Shown piece after piece: positions 1 to 11,047 of a stretch of DNA of 64,000 bases. A model generated the notes under the pieces. It was given only the letters and a program-made list of their open reading frames with translations. It searched no databases and was not told the DNA's origin. Every line of letters begins with the position of its first letter. Within the stretch, counting starts at the first letter, position 1. The DNA lies in NCBI GenBank assembly GCA_003586115.2, contig QVOM02000073.1, forward strand, positions 29,401,298-29,465,297, in the 5' to 3' direction. The position numbers and the translations under genes were made by a program. The DNA is from Salvator merianae (Eukaryota > Chordata > Lepidosauria > Squamata > Teiidae).

Positions 1-108
1 CATAGCCTAGAAGTGTGCATTACGCCACCTGCAAACCAACTGTAAGTCAGCTCGAACTCACCTTAGAGATGCTTTCCTATCTTTTGTCTGCATGTGAACA
101 CAGCCTTA
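1..108. mobile_element. MITE family A, right end (partial)
   Basis: The stretch CTTAGAGATGCTTTCCTATC followed by a terminus reading CATGTGAACACAGCCT resembles the ends of similar short elements near 31.2 kb and 49.1 kb, whose other terminus reads AGGCTATGTTCACA. The left part lies outside the window. No coding potential is visible. The assignment rests only on comparing copies inside this window; the superfamily is not established, although the inverted ends are hAT-like in style. Confidence 0.4.
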
Positions 109-2102
109 GTTTCTAAAGAGCCTTCTTGCATTCCATACTCCTACTATTTGTATACCATCAACAGAAAAGTTACCAGAATATGATGTATTTCTAAGTAACT
201 TTTTTTTTCGAGATACAGTCTTTTGCCTATATTTTATAATAAGCATCTTGATTTAATTGTTCTTGTTGAGTCAAGAAAACACTGTGAGATTCAGGGAAGT
301 GTAAAAACCAGGAGTTAATTGTGTTCTGATTTGTGTATTTTATCAGAAGTACAAATCATCCTTTCCATTATACTTATGCATGTGCCTAGGATAACCTCAG
401 GTGACTAGGGTTATTGTAATGCATTCTCTGTCTTTCTTTCCCCATGGACTTCTGGATCATTCCAAGTTGTCTTTTTTTCATTTGCAACCACTTTGTGATT
501 TTTCTCCCTTGCTCATTCCTGCTATTCACGATCATTTCCTGTATTCTTGCATATCTTCGTGTAGGCTGCAAAAGCCTGTAGTTGTTCCAGTGCCAAAGAG
601 CAGTCAGATGTCCTTGCAGGACCTTCTTTAGATTCTTCATTGCCTCTTGCCATCTGGAGGCAGCCTCAATGTACACTCATGAGGGCAAAATGATAGAGTT
701 CCTCCATTGTTAGGAACTGTGCTCTGCCAAAAATCCTAGACTGATAGGGAAAGCACTCAGAAGCACCGATTCTCAAGCAGGAGCTTTGGGGAGAAGGTTT
801 TAAAAGCAAAGAATTAACTGGCCTGTTTCCAATAAATCAGGCAGGCAGCCATAAAAATATTCCCAGACCAAGGAAATCTTCAACACAAAATCAAAACTTT
901 GCAAAAAAACAAAAACAAAAAAACACACTCAGAAAAGGCATGCAGCAGAATGATCAAAATCAGCTGTTTTCTGTCAAGAACCATCAAAATACACAGAATT
1001 CAGGCAAAAGTAGTGCAATTTCAGGGATTTCCCTGTTAGGTGATGTATCATTCAGGCAAACTGAACCTGCATGAAGTTTCTTTAGCTGCTTACAGTGAAT
1101 CAGAGACTCATGAGCAGTGGAAAAGGAATAGTTTAAGGTGAAGTTTTATAAGAGAGGGGGAAAGGAGAGGTTTGCAAGAGAACCAGAGGGAAAATATTGA
1201 ATCTACTGGCTAAAAGGGAAAGCCCTAACCTATTAGGGAACACAGATTGTCTAACCCTCCAGCACAGTGTGGCAATAGTATGAGCTCTCCATTTTCAAGA
1301 GGCTTCCAGTTATAGTAAAGTCTAGAGTTTTCATAAAAAGAGTTTTCATAGTGTGGAGAGCACAGCCTTGTAAGAGTGCAGCTTTGGCAAAGAGATCCTG
1401 GAATTTCACACAGCTGGGTTGCTTCAGACTGCAGCAGAGACTTGGGGCAGAGATTGCAGCAACAAACAAGAAATTCAAATTGCCACTTCTGGTTTTTCTG
1501 AAGATAGCAATGGATAAAAGGATGATCAGGCAGTAGTAATAGTCTGCATCAGTGGTGGCAAATGATGGAAACTATGTCAATGGGTGTTGCTGTGCTGATG
1601 TCCACTGTGCCAGGGGTAGCTATTTTTAGTTTCTACAATGGAGCAGTGACATTGACCCTATATCCTCCCAATGGATGAGCTAAAATGTGGTATAGGGCAA
1701 GTCTATGAAGGCATTCCAGTGGGACCAATGTGACATTTTGAGTACTAGCTCATGTGTACTGCTTGTGTGGGGCTATGGAGTAATATGCAGATATGTTCCA
1801 ACACCTCTGGCAAGGCTTGATTGCTTTAACATTGCTCTGGGCAGCTGAAACAAAGGCGTGATAGACCAAGACAAAAAAGTGATCTTCCAGAATCAACAAG
1901 TTACTGTATGAGAGGCATCTGTCTCATTTTAATTCAAATGAAAATGTTTAGCAGAGTTGATGTGGTTCCCTAAATGTTTAATCAGATAGCAACAACTATA
2001 ATGGCAAGAACCAGAATGTTCTAGAGGATATCAAATTGCCATTAATGGTCTTTTATTCCTATTTTGGAGGAAACGTGTTTTCAGGAAGTTCTGTGGTAAC
2101 AG
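109..2102. other. Unassigned non-coding sequence
   Basis: I see no recognisable gene, RNA or complete mobile element here. The open frames are short, overlap on both strands and have no recognisable domains. A run of A-rich sequence with C interruptions lies near 905-935. It could contain old, unrecognised repeats. Confidence 0.5.
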
Positions 2103-2284
2103 TGGCCCTTTCTGCACTTGGCTTTATTCTGGATCATATCCCAGAACAGGGACCTGCTATCATCATGCTAGTGGAAATTATAGCAGGCCCTGCATGGGGC
2201 CTGCCATTGTTCCTACTAGCATGCAGATGGCAGGTCCCTATTCCAGGATATAATCTGGTTTAAGGCCAAGAGTAGAAAGGGCCA
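2103..2284. mobile_element. MITE family B, copy 1 (182 bp, palindromic)
   Basis: The left end reads TGGCCCTTTCTGCACTTGGC and the right end is its near-perfect inverse (GCCAAGAGTAGAAAGGGCCA). The interior is also largely self-complementary: two copies of an 'AGGGACCTGC' type motif and 'ATGCTAGTG' face each other. Two related copies occur at 29,910 and 35,396 with nearly the same length. No transposase is encoded, so the element would be non-autonomous. I could not find a convincing target-site duplication, so the superfamily is left open. Confidence 0.7.
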
Positions 2285-2827
2285 GTGTGAGCCAAAGTAA
2301 TTAAACAGTAATCAGCTCTCTTAATTGATTTGTACACATGTACTTTCTTGTAGCCAAAAGGAGGGGGTAGGGTAATCAGGAATATTTCAACACACCATGT
2401 GCCTTTTAAAATACAGTTTGAAATCCAATATGGTTGCTGTGCATCTAAGATGGATTCCATCTTCACTCAAAAATCTCAGGCTCTTCTGGTCCATTCTTGA
2501 GTGTGCAACAGGTTATGTCAATTTGGACTAATAAATGTCTAGGCCCAAAGTAGCTCCCTGCTTTTGGCAACATAACTCTTTTCAGGGAACAATGCCTATC
2601 ACCTTATCCACACCAGTTAAATTTCCTATAAATGCAATGGTACTCAAAAAAACTGCATCTGCAAGAATGAGGAGGGGAAAGGCTTCAATTGGAGGTCTCA
2701 TCCTGATGTCAGTTGGTTTTCATAACTATATGTCCAAGCTCATTTCTCTTAGGTGGTTTTCTACCCATAAAACACAGTTGCTTTGTTTTGTGATAAAGTG
2801 CTTTTCCAACACTTCTATTGATTCTTA
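2285..2827. other. Unassigned non-coding sequence
   Basis: No gene or repeat family is recognised. The open frame at 2,535-2,828 (97 codons) has no domain-like features and is treated as chance. Confidence 0.45.
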
Positions 2828-3060
2828 GTGTTTATTTATTTATTTATTACATTTTTATCCTGCCCTTCACCTGAAAGTTCCAGGGAGGGTCACAGTATAT
2901 GATAAAAATACAAAACACTTAAATGTATTTAAAATATAAATATCTGTGCGGCAATAAGTAGATGTGCTCTTTATGCTTCTGCCATGGTTTGATGGCCTTA
3001 AAAGGACCCTGTCTAGTTTGAACAAATAGTGTGAATGACTGATACAATGTAATAGCATTC
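2828..3060 (-). mobile_element. L2-type LINE 3' end (antisense)
   Basis: Read on the minus strand the sequence ends in a GGGCAGGATAAAAATGTAAT-like stretch followed by AATAAATAAATAAATA. This is the arrangement seen at the 3' end of the long L2 element in this window (9,350-9,407), where GGGCAGGATATAAGACTAAT precedes a TAAA repeat. No coding part is preserved. The 5' boundary is uncertain. Confidence 0.6.
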
Positions 3061-3944
3061 CAAAATCCTCAAGGTGCTGGAGATGAGGACATTGTCTCTT
3101 TTTAATCTGGCATTCCTGATGTGTTTACCCTGTTTACTTAGATTGCAGCAATTGGAATGACAAAAGCCAGAAGATTCTAGGAGATCTCAAACCTCCCTTA
3201 ATGTGCTTATTGTGGTTATACTGGAGAAACCAGTTTTCAGGACATCCTATTATAAATAAGAGAGTCCAAAGTATGAAAGAGATAAGCAAGCAGGGAAAAA
3301 TTTTCAACAGAAAAGTAATGTGATCAAGATGATGTACACTCTGGTTCAAGCAATGGTATTAGAGTAGACCAAAAGTAAAAAAACAAAGCAAAAAAAATAT
3401 ATCATTCTGATGAATGATTGATGTATTAATATACACTTTTATTGATTGACACACAGAATTCTACTCTGCATTCTATAAAATGACAGCTGCATATGAGACT
3501 CTTCCAAAACATATGGGATTTCAAATACAAACTTCTGGTAGGTCATCAGATATTTAACATTAAAAAAAAGAGGTATAAAGATATTCCAGATCTTAATTGC
3601 TCTTTATTTTTGCATTATTAAAATAAGTGAAGTTTTGACTTATTTCATAAGAGATAAGCCAAATGTACTTATTTACTAGCACATGTGACTAACTCCCAGT
3701 AGTATCAGTAGTGAAAGTAGACGGAGTCACACGTCTCAGCTGGGAGCAGGAAGAACAGCTTGTGATCTCTTTATTGCTTACAGAGCAAATAGAGAGTTAA
3801 CAGGAGGAGCTTGGAATGAGAGCTGCTGGTGGAAAGTGAATTTGTGGGTTGACCTGCATTTTGGAGAGTATGGTAGTTCATGTGTGACACTGGTTTTGAT
3901 GTCATAGGCTGTACCCCATAACTATTAAAGAAAGAAGCTGAAAA
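3061..3944. other. Unassigned; possible LTR-like stretch at about 3.7-3.8 kb
   Basis: Most of this block is unremarkable AT-rich sequence. Around 3,718-3,785 the minus strand contains an AATAAAGAGATCACAAGC motif followed by a T- and G-rich stretch, which resembles the polyadenylation region of a retroviral LTR. I could not delimit TG...CA ends or a TSD, so this is only a suggestion. Confidence 0.25.
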
Positions 3945-3955
3945 GCAGCTTAGAG

Positions 3956-4830
3956 GTCAAGAAAAATTGGAAAAAGAAGAAAGGGGGATTGTAGGGGTAC
4001 TATATGATTTCCTTTTGAAAATAGAATTAGAACAAGAGCAAGTTAAAGAATGTATGATAAAGTGGGCACAAAATTTTGGCTATAATATTTCAATGGATCA
4101 ATGGGAAAAATTGTGGACCAAAGATATGAAATTTACTGTATGTAATATGTTGAAAGAGAATATATATAAGATGATGTATCGATGGTACCTAACACCTTTT
4201 AGAATTTCAAAAATGTATCAAGGCATGTCAAGTAAATGTTGGAAATGTAAGAAGCATGAGGGTACTTTTTATCATATGTGGTGGACTTGTGCAAAAACCC
4301 AAAAGTTTTGGGTTCAAATTCATATAGTTATGCAGAAAATCTTAAAGACAAACATTCCTTTTAGATCGGAATTATTCCTATTGGGGATAGTGGAAAATAA
4401 TGTTGAAGGCTATTGCAAAATATGGTAACTGCAGCCAGAATTGTATATGCTCAGAAGCGGAAAGGAGAGATAATACCAAAGGTGGGTGATTGGTTAGTTA
4501 AAATGATGGAGTTGGCCGAGATGGACAAACTGACAAATCTTTTGAGAATTAAGACAGTTGATAGGTTTTACAGGAACTGGAAACCCTTTATTGACTTTCT
4601 GCAAGAGATGGATAATGGACTTGCAATTGCTGGATTTGAAGAGTGAAAAAGAAAGAAGAGTTTCAGTGAAAAAAGGAGGAAGGAGAACAGGACGTTTAAG
4701 AACAGGAAGTTTAGAAGAAACTGTTAATGAAGGAGGAACTTGATAATAATAGTGATATAAGAATGTAATGTAAACTATAATTTTTTATATTTGAAATACA
4801 AGAACAATAAAATATGTTAAAAAAAAAAAG
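3956..4830 (+). mobile_element. 5'-truncated L1 retrotransposon insertion
   Basis: The insertion is bounded by an exact 11-bp direct repeat GCAGCTTAGAG (3,945-3,955 and 4,831-4,841), the expected TSD of target-primed reverse transcription. It ends in an AATAAA signal at 4,806 and a short poly(A) run. It carries only the 3' end of L1 ORF2. The clean TSD suggests a moderately recent insertion, although the reading frame is already damaged. Confidence 0.85.
3967..4643 (+). pseudogene. L1 ORF2 C-terminal fragment (frameshifted)
   Basis: The first frame (3,967-4,425) contains the cysteine-rich C-terminal region typical of L1 ORF2p: CWKCKKHEGTFYHMWWTC, a Cys-x2-Cys ... His ... Cys arrangement preceded by a MYRWYLTP motif. 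It stops at about 4,425, but the following frame (about 4,413-4,643) continues with the usual vertebrate L1 terminus, including a TAARIVYAQ motif and ending in GFEE then stop. One small indel near 4,410-4,428 therefore breaks the protein. Endonuclease and RT domains are absent through 5' truncation. The zinc-finger-like region is thought to aid RNA binding and retrotransposition in L1. Confidence 0.85.
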
Positions 4831-4859
4831 GCAGCTTAGAGTTCATAGCAGGTAGTAGT

Positions 4860-5220
4860 TAATTTTCCCATCTCACCTCTAATCTACATTAAATGCCAAG
4901 AACCACACTTTGGAAGTGCATTTTCAGGTCATTAATGTGGATTGGAGATGGGATGAGAGCATTAGCATTAGCATGTGACAGTTGCTACCTCTAAGCTAGT
5001 TCTGACCCACTTTCTTTTTTCTTTGTTTACTGCAGGTGGATAAAGCCTGAGTGTGTTTGGAGTTCAGGCTTTATTCAATAGCAGTGAAAAAGTTTCTTAA
5101 AACCATCTTGGGGGGGATAGCATGTGATATTAGTGTTCTCATCCCATCTCTAATTCCCCTTTAATGCACTTTCCAAATACATTTTCTGTTCTTTAATGTG
5201 TGTTAGATGTGGAATAGACA
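4860..5220. repeat. Degenerate inverted repeats, MITE family A-like
   Basis: The segment holds facing copies of a motif like ATTGGAGATGGGATGAGAGC and its inverse (TTCTCATCCCATCTCTAATT at about 5,137). The same motif occurs inside the element at 31,213-31,448. Ends are not well defined. It is probably an old, rearranged MITE. Confidence 0.35.
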
Positions 5221-5263
5221 TATTGTTGAACCTGTGAACCACCTCTGAGGAGCCTTTGAGGTC

Positions 5264-5296
5264 CTGTTGTTGTTGTTGTTGCTGCTGCTGCTGTTG

Positions 5297-5373
<77 letters not shown>

Positions 5374-5374
5374 T
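5264..5374. repeat. Compound trinucleotide microsatellite (TTG)n(CTG)n(TTG)n(TTA)n
   Basis: A short TTG block, four CTG units and two to three TTG units lead into about 25 nearly uninterrupted TTA units. Low-complexity poly-Tyr/Cys and poly-Asn frames across it are artefacts. Purity suggests active slippage. Confidence 0.95.
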
Positions 5375-6422
5375 ACTAAGTGTGAACACAGTCTCAATCC
5401 TGAGTGCACAGTCTGAGGGAGAGAAACTTGAAGCTATATTCTTTAACTCATTCTTCAGCAGAGTAACTTTGGGTGGAATCAAATAATTTAACAAAGAACA
5501 GGAGGAACAATCAGAGCTAAATCTCCATTTCATAAATGTTGGACTCTTGAGAGATCATAAACAGATTAAGGATTCAGGAGTAGCAGACAAGAACTTGGCA
5601 GGGGAAGTTCAGCAAGGGAGACTGAGGTATTTCATAATATATTTAATTCTTCTTCTCTTGTTCACCATTCTCCTCCCTTTGCTTTTAAATTTTAATCTCT
5701 TTAGTATAAAAATTAAATACAAATAGATGTGCAGGTAGAAAACCAACAGGAAAATGGGAGATACCCACTGTTCAGCACTGATTGCAACACATAGAACTAA
5801 CTGACTTCTGGACAGAGATCATAAGAGTGTCTTAAGTATGCTCAAAGCTCATAGTGCAAAGAATTAGTGTGGTTGAAAAGTCCATGAAATGGCCATAAAA
5901 TGCATGGTACCCTTTTATAGCTGCTACATGTCACCTTTTCTGGCCTCAGAAGAATCACCATGGTAATAAAAGTGCCACAAAGCCCAAAAAGATATGGTGA
6001 CCTTTTATGGTCATAGCACTTTCATGGTTGTGGTAACCCTTTACAGAGCTCATAAATTGTGCCCTCAAACTGAGCCTGACAAAGCTCAGCCATTTCATAG
6101 TTGTGCGCATCTGTAGTTGCTATATTTCAATAACAGAAAATTCAAAGGAGGGCAAAGAGTTGAGAAAGACCACGAGTTTAGAAGACTTTGAAGAGGTTTT
6201 GGAGCAGTTTCTTGTAGATAAGGCTCTTAATAGCTATTAGCCTTGATAACCATGTGACTCCCACTGACACTGGAGGCCATATGCTTCTGGAAACCAGGTT
6301 CTTGAAGACTTAAGCCTTTTCTGCATTAACGTGATGTTCCGGAATAAAGTGGGCTGCCCTGTCCTGCAGCAAGCAAGCAATCACAAGCTGGAATAAGATG
6401 GTGTAAGAATGGAACATATGGC
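5375..6422. other. Unassigned non-coding sequence
   Basis: No gene is recognised. Between about 5,885 and 6,060 there are loosely repeated phrases (for example TGGCCATAAAA, CCTTTTATAGC and CCTTTTATGGTCATAGC) that suggest an old internally repetitive or palindromic element, but boundaries cannot be fixed. Confidence 0.4.
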
Positions 6423-6537
6423 ATGCTCTGTTTCAGCCCTTGCCACTGCCTTCAGGCTAGAACAGGGGCTCAGGGGGGTGGGGTGACGATTCTGTCCTGG
6501 GAGGTTTTCTCCCCCAGGACCTTACCAGTCCCAGAAA

Positions 6538-7038
6538 TTGCCGGCATTGAATGTGTTGGCCTGGGTTCTAGGCTCTTTGGAGAGACTGGTGATTCTGCTG
6601 GTGTACCGATCGCCTAGCGCACCAGCAGGTAGCCTCCCACGGCTCCTGGAGGTGGTGTCGGACTGGGCATTGAGGTTCCCCAACCTTATTGTGCTGGGGG
6701 ACTTTAATGTTCAGGTTGATGCCGCCTCTCAGGGGGCTGTTGAGCTAGTTTCATCCATGGCGACACAGAGCCTCTCCTTGCTTGGGACTGGTCCGACGCA
6801 TTTGGCTGGTCACACTTTAGATCTGGTCTTCTGGGCTGGTACGGAAGTGGTCTTGGATGGTCTTGAACCAGTTCCATGGTCTGACCACTTTATCCTGAGG
6901 GCCCGGGTTCGGTTCGCCACCACCACCACCCCAGCTAGGCACTGGACTGATTTTCATCCGCCCATGAGGAACTATGGATCCAATTGGTTTCCAGAATGCC
7001 TTGAGGGATTCTGTCCCTGTGGGCGACTCTGTAGATGA
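6538..7038 (+). pseudogene. L2 LINE endonuclease domain (C-terminal half)
   Basis: The frame encodes an APE-type endonuclease fragment: LVYRSP near residue 20, the LIVLGDFNVQVD motif near residue 50 with the metal- and DNA-contacting Asp and Asn, a HTLDLVFW segment and the catalytic SDH of PWSDHF near residue 128. It normally nicks target DNA to prime reverse transcription. The frame is lost near 6,960-7,038 by an indel. The linker continues in another frame until a stop in about 7,145 (TRQL then TGA). Confidence 0.8.
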
Positions 7039-7147
7039 GCTTGTTGAGAGCTGGAACGCTAGGCTCTCATTGGCCATCGACAGGATTGCTCCCAAGCGGC
7101 CTCTCAGGTCCCACAAAAAGCTCGCCCCATGGTTTACCAGGCAGTTG

Positions 7148-9081
7148 TGAGTTTTAAAGCGGAACCTGAGAAGCCTAGAGAGGGTTCGGAGGCAAACTCA
7201 AGACGAAGCATCGAGAACATCGTACCATAGGCATAAGAGAGCCTACGAGATGGCGACCAAGGAAGCGAAGAGACATTTTCTCTCCACGATCGCATCCGTA
7301 AACTCACACCCAGCTCAATTATTCAGAACCATTAGGCAATTTACTTCCCTCCCCGGGAATCAAAATTTCTCTAATTTGGCCATTAGCTGTGAAGCATTCG
7401 CAACATATTTTGCGGATAAAGTCTCAAAGCTCCGCCTCGACCTCCCTCCAACAGTTGAGACAGTAGCAGAGCTAGAGGCCCCTCGACCGTCTTCAGGTCC
7501 GTTGTTGGCCCGTTTCAACCTACTCGATCAAACAGAAGTTGACAGGGCACTTGCAAAGATGAGACCTACCACCTGCTCTCTTGACCCATGTCCTTCATGG
7601 CTGGTGAAAGCCAGCAGTGAGCCATTTAGGTGCCAATCTGTTGGAGATTATTAACCACTCTTCAGAGCAAGGAGTGTTCCCAGATGGGTTAAAAGAAACG
7701 GTGGTCCGCCCCCTCTTAAAGAGATCTAGTTTAGATCCTAATGATCTGGCCAATTACCACCCAGTCTTGAATCTTTCATTTCTGGGCAAGGTAATTGAGA
7801 GAGTGGTGGCGGAACAATTGCAAGTGTTCCTGGATGACACTGCTGTTTTAGACCTTTATCAATCTGGTTTCAGACCGGGTTACGGGACAGAGCCCACTCT
7901 CCTGGCCATCACAGATGACATTCGGAGACATACTGACCGAGGTGGTTCGGCGCTGCTGATACTTTTGGATCTATCAGCAGCGTTCGACGTTGTGGATCGT
8001 GACATCTTGATCCACCGCCTCAAAGAGGCTGGGGTTCAGGGAACCGCTCTTTCTTGGTTCTCCTCGTTCCTCCAGCGCTGAGAGCAGCGAGTGGTTTGGG
8101 GGGTTCAGAGCTCCCAGTGGTCCCCACTTCAATGCGGGGTCCCTCAGGGTGCTTTGCTCTCCCCGATACTCTTTAACATCTTTATGCGCCCCTTGGCTCA
8201 GGTGATCTGTAGTCATGGGCTGATTTGCCATCAGTACACTGATGACACTCAGCTCCTTCTGTTGATGGAAGGTCAGCCAATGTCCACTCCAGTTGCTCTT
8301 TCCCGGTGTCTGGAGGCCATTGCAATCTGGTTGAGGGAGACCAGGTTGAAACTGAATCCAGCGAACACGGAAGTCCTTTGGCTGGGTCGGGGGTCGGAGC
8401 CTAGTGGATTCTGGCTGCCGTCTTTCGGAGAGAGTCCTCTCAAGACTCTCTCCATCGTCAAAAGTCTGGGTGTTCGCCTGGACCCCAACCTTTCTATGGG
8501 GCCGCAGGTCGCTCACTCAGCTGACAGCCTTTTTTCATCTGAGGCAAGCTCGGCAGTTGGCTCCCTATCTCTCCCACCCTGACCTCGCCACTGTGATCCA
8601 TGCAATGGTCACCTCCAGGCTAGACTACTGTAACTCTCTCTACGCTGGCCTGCCTTTGGGCCTGATCCGGAAGATGAAATTGGTGCAAAATGCAGTGGCC
8701 CGCCTTTTTACGGGCTCCCCTCGTGGGGCCCATATTACTCCCATTCTGCGGGAGCTGCATTGGCTACTGATCGAGTTCCGGATCCGGTTCAAAGTTTTGG
8801 TTATGATCTTTAAGGCCCTACGCGGCTTGGGGCCCTCATATCTCCGGGACCGTCTTGCCATTTATACACCTGGGAGAGTATTGAGATCCTCAGTGGACCA
8901 TAATAGATTGGTGGTCCCTGGCATGAGAGAGGCTCGCCTCTCGGTCATGAGGCATAAGGCCTTCTCATGCGTTGCCCCTGTCTGGTGGAACGCTCTGCCG
9001 GCAAGCTCCCGGGCAATTTGTGAATTGCCTAGTTTTCGGAGAGCTTACAAGGCAGAGCTGTTCCGCCAGGCCTTTGGCTAG
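7148..9081 (+). pseudogene. L2 LINE reverse transcriptase and C-terminal region
   Basis: Reading passes through at least three frames. The linker and RT N-terminus lie at 7,250-7,654; RT motifs lie from 7,617 on, including VRPLLKRSSLDPNDLANY, QSGFRPGYGTEP, LLDLSAAFDVVDRDI, CGVPQGALLSPILFNIFM and the catalytic YTDDTQL (YxDD with Thr where most relatives have Ala). A TGA interrupts at about 8,079 and a frameshift lies near 8,500. The C-terminal region (8,530-9,078) includes TSRLDYCNSLYAGLP and WNALPASSR, then stops. The protein would copy L2 RNA at a nicked target; this copy is dead. Confidence 0.85.
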
Positions 9082-9376
9082 TGCCACCAGCCTGACTATG
9101 AGGGTGGCTGGACTGTACGGCCAATTCTATTCGGCCCCAGCGACAGCCCTGTTAAAGGACATCATGTAGTGTTCGGGACCCTGTTATTTAATGTATATGC
9201 AATGTTTACAGTTGTTTTTATTGGAGGGTAACTGAGAGTCTTGATGTTTTGATGTTTTAATATTTTATTATCTCATTGTTCGATGATTTCTTGTCTATTT
9301 ATCAATGTTTTAATGTAATTTGTACTTGTTGGCAGCCTCCCAGAGCCCAATTCGGGATGGGCAGGATATAAGACTA
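9082..9376 (+). other. L2 3' untranslated region
   Basis: Non-coding sequence between the stop of the L2 reading frame and its TAAA tail. It includes the terminal GGCAGCCTCCCAGAGCCCAA... GGGATGGGCAGGATATAAG box that is shared with other L2 tails in the window. Confidence 0.7.
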
Positions 9377-9407
9377 ATAAATAAATAAATAAATAAATAA
9401 ATAAATA

Positions 9408-9689
9408 TTCAGAGAGCTCTCAGAGGCAATGGCAGGGCTCCAAAGGTCAAAAAGCTCCCAGCATTCAGAATTTATGACCTGGATGATTTTGTGGAGAATC
9501 TACTTCTGGCAGCACTTCCTGGAGCACAATCAAAAAGGACCCACACACTTCTGTTAGCCAGTGTAATGATGCTGGGTCAGTTATAGAGCTCTTTGAAGAG
9601 GTCAACAACTATACTAGGCTAGGGCACCAATTTTAGTGCCTTAGCCCAGTCCATATTTTGCTCAATATGAATGAAGTGTGACAGGGCAG
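9408..9689. other. Unassigned non-coding sequence
   Basis: Nothing recognisable. The block follows directly on the L2 tail and no TSD for the L2 copy was found. Confidence 0.4.
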
Positions 9690-9900
9690 GGCTTCACACT
9701 AGTGTGTGGACTGCTGCCTCTTATTCCAGAATTTGTTCTGGAACAAATGGCAGTGGAGAAAGGCCCTAAGCAACATGAGTTCTTAAGAGTCCATGTGCAA
9801 CTGGTTGTGAGAGTCCATGTGCAACTGGTTGCCACTCTGAGAATAGTCTGCTGGACTAAATACACTACTGGTCTGATCCAGCAAGTCATTTCTTAGGGCA
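9690..9900 (+). mobile_element. LINE/SINE 3'-end fragment (GGACTA...TGATCCAGCA family)
   Basis: The terminal box CTGCTGGACTAAATACACTA followed by GGTCTGATCCAGCAAG and a TTTCTTA-like end matches the tail at 22.15-22.2 kb and 31.6-31.7 kb. In between, a 21-bp phrase beginning GAGTCCATGTGCAACTGG occurs twice in tandem (about 9,787 and 9,811). The family appears to be the 3' end of the CR1-type LINE found in antisense at 52 kb, or of a SINE sharing its tail. Confidence 0.5.
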
Positions 9901-10817
9901 ATTCCACAATGATTGATATGCTCGTCCAGCAAGCATACTATGAGTCTCCCTTCCACATCAGGATATGGTATGCAGTCTTCTAGTCTGAGCGCTGGACTGG
10001 TATACTGGACAATGTGGAATGATCCTAATGCATTCTTACTTCTTAAAACATTAAAATACATTTTGTAATATTCATTCATTGATTATGCTGCAGGCACACT
10101 AGTACACTTGATAACACCTCTGATTTTCTCTGAAAATTGGTCTTTTGAGGAAGTCTGCTCAAGTATTAAAGTAGATTGAAACTACAACTTGGTGCTCGTG
10201 GCATGAAGTTTCAGAGTTTTCCTAACTTAATGACAATAGGTTGGGGAAGAGGGAGGCAGTTTGATAAAATACAGGTGCTTCTAAAAAGACTTGTATCTCT
10301 TTTGGTGGCAGTAGCTTCAAATGATTTGCCTACTGAGAATAGTTCAGTTTGATATTGCCAATTTCATGAAAGCTGAATCAGGATTTAGCCTCCTGCAGGG
10401 CCCTCATAAACTGAAATAATAAAAAAGAACAATCTGAAAGGTTTAATACAAAGAATAATTTCTTTCTGATGGAATGCTACCTCTTTTTCCAAAATACAAA
10501 GTGCCTACACTCTTATGTTTATGTGATTCAGGTGAAGAATAAGTCACAGCAGTCTCTACAGTCATAAAGGATTCAATGTTAGGTAGTTGAAAGTGCCTGT
10601 CTTTAGCTATGTACCTTGCAGTGACTACAGCTTTCTTTAATTTTAATGAAAGATTCAACTAGATTTAACAAATGGGCCTAATACTGGACTTAGCAGCCAT
10701 TTCTTCTGCTGCATATAAGCAAGGCTATATTGTTATCAATAGTCTGATGTGTTTTTGAATTATTGATTACATTTACATCTTGGGGGGAAAAAACCCAACA
10801 ACTGGAAGAAGTAGATA
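9901..10817. other. Unassigned non-coding sequence
   Basis: No gene, RNA or well-defined repeat recognised in about 0.9 kb. Confidence 0.5.
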
Positions 10818-11030
10818 CAGTCACACCTAAGTTTTAATCCAGCTTTAATCCACTTTTGGATTGAAAGAACACTTCAGCAAAGTGACTAATAATTTTCTTT
10901 CCACATGATCTAACCCAAAGGTGGATTTTCTGAGTTAGATAATGCTGAAGGAAAACATCTTATTACTTCACTGATGTGTTCTCTCAGTCTCAAAGTTGTC
11001 CAAAGCTGGATTAAAACTTAGATATGACTG
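10818..11030. mobile_element. 213-bp MITE with 29-bp terminal inverted repeats (Tc1/mariner-like ends)
   Basis: The left terminus CAGTCACACCTAAGTTTTAA... and the inverse of the right terminus CAGTCATATCTAAGTTTTAA... agree at 27 of 29 positions (10,818-10,846 and 11,002-11,030). The mismatches are C/T. The left flank ends in TA; the right flank begins TG, so a TA target duplication with one change is possible. Ends in CAGT with TA flanks point to the Tc1/mariner superfamily. No coding capacity. Confidence 0.75.
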
Positions 11031-11047
11031 TGCCCCTAGATAGTATC

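Larger units (their letters stand above)
6423..9407 (+). mobile_element. L2-type LINE, long but 5'-truncated and defective
   Basis: Endonuclease, linker, reverse transcriptase and C-terminal region of an L2-clade non-LTR retrotransposon follow in order over about 2.7 kb, then a 3' UTR ending GGGCAGGATATAAGACTAAT and a (TAAA)n tail at 9,377-9,407. The element is richer in GC than its flanks. The 5' end of the endonuclease is missing or unrecognisable. Several frameshifts and stops mean it cannot be active. Simple tandem tails of this kind, rather than poly(A), are typical of L2/CR1 LINEs. Confidence 0.85.

Noticed and set aside
3718..3790. Endogenous retrovirus LTR
   Set aside because: Only a polyadenylation-like motif is visible; no TG...CA ends, TSD or internal retroviral sequence, so it is kept only as a remark.
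5203..5486. Poly-Asn, poly-Tyr and poly-Cys open frames
   Set aside because: They are translations of the trinucleotide microsatellite.
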